DNA of 64,000 nucleotides. Origin: Mermis nigrescens (Eukaryota > Nematoda > Enoplea > Mermithida > Mermithidae). The DNA is taken from positions 41,819,646 through 41,883,645 of the forward strand of contig JAVLUZ010000154.1 in assembly GCA_036768485.1 (NCBI GenBank), read 5' to 3'. The position numbers and the translations under genes were made by a program. This document shows positions 58,519 through 64,000 of the stretch, in pieces. The notes under the pieces were generated by a model. That model was not told where the DNA came from and made no database searches. It saw only the letters and a program-made list of their open reading frames with translations. Within the stretch, counting starts at the first letter, position 1. Each line of letters opens with the position of its first letter.

Positions 58519-59122
58519 GTTCATACTACATTTAAAAATGTTTGTCTACTGTATATCTATGTAAACTGCATTATTCGTGTGAATTCGTCGAGTCATCATG
58601 GGCTACAGATAATATTTGTATTTGCATATGACCGGATATGGACCAGCGAGAATTCGAGTGAGCTGAAATGACCCAAACAAATTAGCACAAATGCTATACA
58701 GCACTTTTACAGAAAAGTTTTGGTGTTCATCTATTTCAAAATCTTCCTCTTTTCCCTCTCTAGATTCCATTCAGCCAGGAAATCTAAACACCTTGCATAT
58801 TTCTGCTAAGCCCCGTTTCAGTATGCTCGTATTCCGACTCAGCTTAAACCCTAAAGGCAGTATAAACTTTCACTGCCGTATATTTCAGCATTGGTCTGGC
58901 TTAAACGCCAGAGATCAGCCTAAGCTAAGCTTGGCTCAGGCCTGAATCTATTAAAACCGGATCCATAAGTTTTTGTACCATACGAGAGAATTTTGTTGTT
59001 CTGCAAGTTCCTAAATATAAAGATTTGAACAAAAAACAGTGCCTCATTGTTTTCTGTAAAATTGCATGGAAATAGTGAAAGAAGAAATTCAATGCCGCTC
59101 AATTAATAATCACCCTGCAACC

Positions 59123-59279
59123 ACAAATAGGCGTGGGTGGAAGGGGGATTGACTCTCCAAGAATCCGGTAGACCCAAAAATCGTTAGATCCCAGAATTCA
59201 ATTTTCGGCTTGTTTTTGGGATTTTAGTCAGTTTTACACCTACCAGACCCCCCAAAATTTGGTCGCTGCCCATGTATAC
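59123..59279. mobile_element. Family F MITE
   Basis: Ends ACAAATAGGCGTGGG and GCTGCCCATGTATAC. Flanks ctgcaacc (59115-59122) and ctgcaact (59280-59287), 7 of 8 identical. Confidence 0.77.
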
Positions 59280-59559
59280 CTGCAACTCTATATATGTAAA
59301 TGTAGATTAGTTAGATATGGTAGATAACCACTTATGCAGTATGGCACTGAAACACTTTTGGTAGACACCGAATGAGCATGTTCATAATATTGCTCAGAAG
59401 AGAATAAGAAATTAGCATTAACGTATATATGTATACACGGTATATCTTCATTTTCTTCTATAAAATCAAATACCTATACAAACGAATATGGCTTTCCATG
59501 AACACAGATCGGATTGAAGTAGAAATATATCAATTGCACGCATAAAAAGGAGGTGTGTC

Positions 59560-59806
59560 CATAGATGGGCAGCACAAAAATTCTGGGGGGGTCGCAAGAT
59601 TTTTCAAAGGTCAAAAAAATAGTCCTAAAAATGTTGGTAAAGCGAAAAAATGCCATTTTTCAACGTTTCTCATCGGGCACTATCGATTGGCACCAAAAAA
59701 ATTGCGAAAAAAATCAAAAAATTTCGAAAATTGAATTCTGGGGGCATTTTGATTTATGGGGGTTATTCGGCCTTCTGAGGGGTGCATACCCCCACGTCCA
59801 CGTGTG
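59560..59806 (+). mobile_element. Family A MITE
   Basis: Ends CATAGATGGGCAGCAC and CACGTCCACGTGTG. Flanks ggtgtgtc and gttgtttc, 6 of 8 identical. Confidence 0.74.
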
Positions 59807-59814
59807 GTTGTTTC

Positions 59815-61391
59815 CTGCAAATTTCCTAGTCTTCCAAAATTGCCGGAGTTGAAATGCATTAAAAAGTGTCGAATTTTCTGAGTCAGTCATACCAACAGTT
59901 TTTCATTGAGAAATCGAACAAAAGCTTTCATCTATCCAAGAGCTTTCTGAATAAGTTTAAAGAGACTACAAGAGTGTAAAAAATTAATACAATAGGAGTG
60001 ATCTTCTACAGCGACAAAACTGTATAGACACTTTTGTAGCCCAAGTAATGCCAATTAAATTTGGTAAAAAAGCTCTTGAACAAATAAAATAGACTATACT
60101 TCGATGACATGTTGTGGCATTTACTGTTAACACTATTTTCTAACTTTTAAATTTCTGGACTCTTATACTCGTACTTAGTCATCGGATAAACTGATACTTA
60201 TTAGAAATAAAGACGCTTAAATCTGTATTCGAAGCTGATACTTCAAGAAAAATTCGGCTTAAGTGATCACTTTCCCCACAGTATTTATATCTTACTAAAA
60301 GTAGTCAAAATTTTTCACTTTTCATGTCCCTCTATTGCAAAACAATTTTCCACCCTACTTATGCACCCTTCCTGAAGTATCTGAGCCGTACGCGAACATT
60401 TATCGGTCACACAAATTTATCTTCAGTCTTCATATGCACTGAATACTTATACTTCGCATGAATCACCTTGAATGTTCAGTTTGCCAGCTTGTCTGCCTGG
60501 AGTCGCTAATAAAATTTTCAACTCGCTAGAATAAAAATGAATTTATAAGTAAAACTCGACACAAATAATTAAACCAATTGCTGAAGGAAGTTGCACAGGT
60601 TTTACTACCTTCTGCATTAAAAAAGTATAACTTATCAAGCAGCATGTGCCTGTGGAATTCGAAATACAGAATCGAAAATGTTTTTTACAGAAATCCGTTT
60701 ACAAAATTAGAAAAGAGTGGAATTCATATATCGGCAGTGACCAAATTCGGGGGGGGGTGGGGGAGGGCCGGTTTATGATGGGGCACCATTGCTAAAAATA
60801 GCACTAAAAATTAAATTGTGGGGGTTTGCCTACGAAAACGTTCCGAATTCTAACCCAACTTCAAAACCCTGATTTGTGATACCATGCAGAGCTGAAAAAC
60901 AAAAAGTCTTAATCTGCTCCCTCCTCCAGTATCCACCTACCTTGACCTTGCAAAGCTCTGACCATTTTCCTCTTTGTAAATACTTAAGCAAAAGACGTCT
61001 AAGTAATTTCTTTTTCTCTGACTTCGTTTATTTTGAATCAAAATGTTCAGAACTTTTAAGGATTCAAAATGAAATTTCTGAGGTTGGAAAGTATTTTGAG
61101 GCTAGCCCGAGCTGTTCTTTAACTAGTGTCTGTTACTCTTTGTCTTTCAGGATCCTTGAAAAATGCTCCGTCAAACAAAACAAAACTTCAATTATTAACT
61201 GTTATTGTGCAAGGATGTCTTTTGAGCAAAAAATTTAGGTAGATACTACTTTACATTATCTTCGTCACGTCGGGTACTAACTTATACTCAGACAGAAACA
61301 AGCATTTTCCCCAAACTATTTCCCATTTTCCATTTTGGGGGAGGTTTAGCTTCCCGAAACCACCCTCTCCCCCTGCATGTCTGGTCGCAAC
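59815..61391. other. Gene-free stretch
   Basis: AT-rich, without a recognised repeat or exon. Open frames at 60578-60778 and 60876-61238 (plus) have no family match; the second is 120 codons but lacks convincing splice or codon support. Confidence 0.4.
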
Positions 61392-61662
61392 CATAGGTGC
61401 ACAGCAAGGCCGATCTGGGATGAGGGGTCAGGCGGTTTAAGGTGGTCAAAAATTGAGCTTTTTTGGGCTAAAATTACCTAAAAAACTGGTAAAAGCGCTA
61501 CAATAGCGTTAAAACTACGTTATTACTCAGTTTACCGTTAATTTGAAGCACATTTAAAGAAAATTTTAAATTTTCATCCATTTTTAGTCTTTATTTCGCC
61601 TCGTTATCCCCATAAAATTTTCTATTTTTCCATTCTGGGGGTCAGGACCCCTCGTGCATCTG
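61392..61662 (+). mobile_element. Family E MITE
   Basis: Starts CATAGGTGCACAGCAAGGCC and ends CTCGTGCATCTG. Flanks gtcgcaac and atcgcaaa agree at 6 of 8. Lies downstream of the stop codon of the membrane-protein gene (opposite strand). Confidence 0.77.
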
Positions 61663-61835
61663 ATCGCAAATTCGCAACACTCTGAGTCATTATAAAATAC
61701 GTATTTATTACTGAACAGTACTGCTAACGATTCCTAAAAGCGATGCCCAAAGTATAGTTAATACTGATAGTGACTATTAGATAACGCTCAATGAATCGAT
61801 TTATGAGAACAAAACCAGATTAAAGTGAATGATTT

Positions 61836-61964
61836 TTACTTCACGGAATTCTTTTTAATGTCGAAATCTGCTGAATTCTTCTTAGCACGGGGATTACTTT
61901 TGTCCCTCGGATTGTAGACACTCGACCGAAATTTCGCAATTGATTTTTCTATTGCAGCTTCAGT
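61836..61964 (-). CDS. Membrane-protein terminal exon
   Basis: 43 codons including TAA. Acceptor ctctaacag. A lysine-rich tail without a hydrophobic stretch, ending KKNSVK; no KDEL-type or prenyl motif. Confidence 0.62.
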   Translation of the reverse strand, partial: TEAAIEKSIAKFRSSVYNPRDKSNPRAKKNSADFDIKKNSVK

Positions 61965-62976
61965 CTGTTAGAGTAAAATAAAAAATGACAAAAGATTGAT
62001 TCAATATATTTTTACCATCAAGTCAATGCAGAAAAATTCTTAGCTGCATAATTGAAATAAATATTTGATTAGAATTTTACCAAATTTTATAATGCAAAAG
62101 TGAAGTAATTTGATTGCTTTAGCATTCTATTCCATTGTAAACGGCCTTTTGATGTCGCAATCAGCTCTGAAATGTTAGGTAAAAAAGTTCTTTATGAATG
62201 AACGGCGTTCACAATCTTTCGCAGATCAGAAATTAGGACAATATGTCTTTATGCATGATCATACGTGGGCAGCAATAAAATTCTGAAGGGCAGGACTCAG
62301 GATGGGTAAAATTGTCAAAAGTGTTACTAAAAATAGAATTCTGGGGGTCTACAGTAATCTGTGGAGGGGGGTTTAACTTGGAAGGGGGTACAAAACCCCT
62401 AACCCCCCACTCCCATGTGTGAGCATGATCGGATAAAAAATATATTTTAGCCTATCGGAATCTACAAAATTATTTTGTAGCCTATCGGAAAACACTCCCG
62501 CAGGTTGTTTGAAACACAACAGATTATAGATGGTTGGGATTACAAAGACACTGTGCAGTCAAATAAAGTTTAATAATACGACGATGTAAATTTAAAACAA
62601 AATCGGCAAAAACTGATTTTTTTATTGTTCAGCATTCGGATGAGAAATGAGCGCGACAATAATAATAATCTATAATCTATAAAATATTCGACAATAATCT
62701 ATAAAACGTGCACAGATAATTTTTTCAATAGTTTTTAGTTAAATTGACAAATAAAAGCTGTATTATGTTACGGTACTAAAAAGATAAATACATATGCTTA
62801 CTTGACGCTTGATTTGTTGTTTTCTTCGTGACATTAAGACTATTCTTGCTATGACAGCTGGCAGTAAAACAAACAAGGTAACACCTAACGCAACGTACAT
62901 CATTCCAGACCACCAGTATATTTCAACTACCGTGGCAAACACGATGAAAAGTGAAAAAAATCCGTTCGAGATGACA
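61836..62976 (-). CDS. Unrecognised small membrane protein, last two exons
   Basis: Exons 62802-62976 and 61836-61964 join in phase 0 and end at TAA (61836-61838); the 5' part lies to the right. The upstream exon (acceptor tttttcatag, donor CAA|gtaagc) encodes VISNGFFSLFIVFATVVEIY and WWSGMMYVALGVTLFVLLPA, two hydrophobic segments. These are followed by IARIVLMSRRKQQIKRQ, a basic stop-transfer. The last exon is a hydrophilic tail (TEAAIEKSIAKFRSSVYNPR to DIKKNSVK), lysine-rich and likely cytosolic. About 100 residues are visible. I do not recognise the family. Good splice sites and codon-level coherence argue that it is real. Up to 64000 the next exon upstream was not found. Confidence 0.65.
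62260..62421. mobile_element. Family F MITE
   Basis: Ends CATACGTGGGCAGCAATAA and CACTCCCATGTGTG. Flanks tgcatgat (62252-62259) and agcatgat (62422-62429), 7 of 8 identical. In the intron of the membrane-protein gene. Confidence 0.8.
62802..62976 (-). CDS. Membrane-protein exon with two hydrophobic segments
   Basis: Begins with one base that completes an upstream codon, then 58 codons. The hydrophobic runs, about 18 and 23 residues, are separated by EIYWWS, giving a short loop. Confidence 0.65.
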
Positions 62977-63382
62977 CTATGAAAAATCGGGAAAGAAATA
63001 AGTGAAATTCCTATAGCAAGCTTTATAAGTAGAAAAAGTTATCATTTTATGCTAAAATTCAAATGTACGAGTACACATAGTTCTTCTTTCATTCAATATT
63101 TAAATTAATTGAAAATAATGCATCAAAGAAGCTTTTCAACGACAAATATCGCGAAGTCAGCGAGAATCGTATATACACTTAAAGCCTGCAATTCCTGACT
63201 CCAAGAAGTGCGAGTCAAGAATTATATTAGAAAAAGATGAAGTATTTGATCAAAAATAATTAACATTTTCGTGTATGCAATGGAAATCGTTTAAATAGTG
63301 GATCATAATTTCTAAGTAAAATACTTTTAAAAATCGAATTCACTTTACAGTCCTATTAAGCTATTCGTGGTCGCGTCGCGAC

Positions 63383-63663
63383 CAGACATGCACGTGGGGG
63401 GAGTTGGGAGGTCCTGACCCCCAGAATGGAAGAGTTGAAAATTTTGTGGGGGAAAATGAGGCAAAATAAAGGCTAAAAACGGATGAAAATTGAAAGTTTT
63501 CTCCAAAAGTGCTTCACATTGGCCAGAAGCTGAGTAATAATGTATTTTCAAGGCTATTTTAGCGCTTATACCAGCTTTTGAGATCATTTTGGCCCAGAAA
63601 AGCTCAATTTTAGACCCCCTAGACCGGCTGATCCCCCAGATCGGCCATGCTGTGCATTTATAG
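63383..63663 (-). mobile_element. Family E MITE
   Basis: Starts CAGACATGCACGTGGG and ends CGGCCATGCTGTGCATTTATAG. Contains GGTCTAGGGGGTC (inverse) and AGCGCTTATACC blocks. The 133-residue frame across it is an artefact. Confidence 0.75.
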
Positions 63664-63670
63664 TAGCGAT

Positions 63671-63776
63671 CATAGGTGCAAAGCATGACCAATCTTAAAG
63701 AGGTCAGCCCGGTTTCAAGGTCAATTAACAAACTTTTCTGAGCCAAATTCGTTTTAGAAATCAGTATATGGAGTAA
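63671..63776 (+). mobile_element. Family E MITE, truncated, head-to-head with the previous copy
   Basis: Starts CATAGGTGCAAAGCATGACC, 7 bp after the end of the 63383 copy in opposite orientation. The family sequence is lost after about 63776. Confidence 0.65.
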
Positions 63777-63781
63777 AAACG

Positions 63782-63843
63782 ATTGTGCCTCAACACTCCC
63801 ACTGTCACAACACTCATTGTTTCAATACTCCTACTGCCTCGAC
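63782..63843 (+). mobile_element. Third foldback terminus (partial)
   Basis: ATTGTGCCTCAACACT, identical to the outermost 16 bp of the right end of foldback element 1, followed by degenerate CCCACTGTCACAACACT-type 17-bp units. The other end, if it exists, is beyond the window. Confidence 0.7.
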
Positions 63844-64000
63844 CAGAATGCGCGTGGGGGTTTAGGGGTAAAGTCCATACATGACATGGGGGTTAGGGGA
63901 TTTCAGCCCGCGGAAAAGCCTTCACCCATCCCAGAAATCTTTTCACTTCCCCCGAATTTGCTATTTTCCATAAGTTCTCAAAAAAATAGCAGAAAAGGTG

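Noticed and set aside
60876..61238. 120-residue frame starting MIPCRAEKQK
   Set aside because: No recognisable domain or clear splice context; kept only as a mention in the gene-free stretch.

Overview
This is a window of an animal nuclear genome, A+T-rich, with GT-AG introns and a very heavy load of DNA transposons. The recognisable genes (SNW1/SKIP, a STARD4/5-like START protein and an LMX1-type LIM-homeobox protein) are metazoan, and their sequences look protostome-like. I cannot name the species. Nothing bacterial, no CRISPR array and no operon is present. Most short open frames in the window are translations of repeats. The real coding sequence lies in short exons, rebuilt here from protein-family homology plus splice sites with matching phases.

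Layout. (1) 1-13340: six exons of SNW1 on the minus strand. The C-terminus runs off the left edge and the start-codon exon was not found. The introns are crowded with transposons, including a 2.18-kb hAT element (5809-7989) inserted just upstream of the exon-4 acceptor. Inside that element lie a broken, intron-containing coiled-coil coding segment of non-transposase type, a remnant of hAT transposase and two further nested MITEs. A second, non-autonomous hAT (8399-10102) sits in the same intron. (2) 13.5-21 kb: no gene seen; (CCAA)n satellite, an ATGTCCC-type TIR element, a MITE nested inside a copy of itself, and one more short hAT-like element. (3) 21.3-24.1 kb: a LINE (endonuclease plus reverse transcriptase, (ATTC)n tail) broken by frameshifts. 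(4) 26.2-28.5 kb: a 2.3-kb long inverted repeat. (5) 31.7-38.9 kb: a complete five-exon plus-strand gene for a 226-residue START-domain protein, with a foldback element in intron 1. (6) 39-46 kb: repeats and unassigned sequence. (7) 46.7-51.6 kb: first three coding exons of an LMX1-type LIM-homeodomain gene (plus strand). Both LIM domains are present; the homeodomain was not found in the window. (8) 51.7-64 kb: a second foldback element, several MITEs, a doubtful minus-strand frame near 53.7 kb, and the last two exons of an unrecognised minus-strand membrane protein (61836-62976).

The repeats fall into several families that I rebuilt by eye. Most have exact or near-exact 8-bp target duplications, which points to hAT-type transposition. 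A separate class of foldback elements has 17-bp tandem units in its terminal arms and 9- to 10-bp duplications. A short hairpin motif, GGCGCGAAGCGCC, recurs in otherwise unrelated elements. The genes show no sign of working together; they appear to be independent neighbours.
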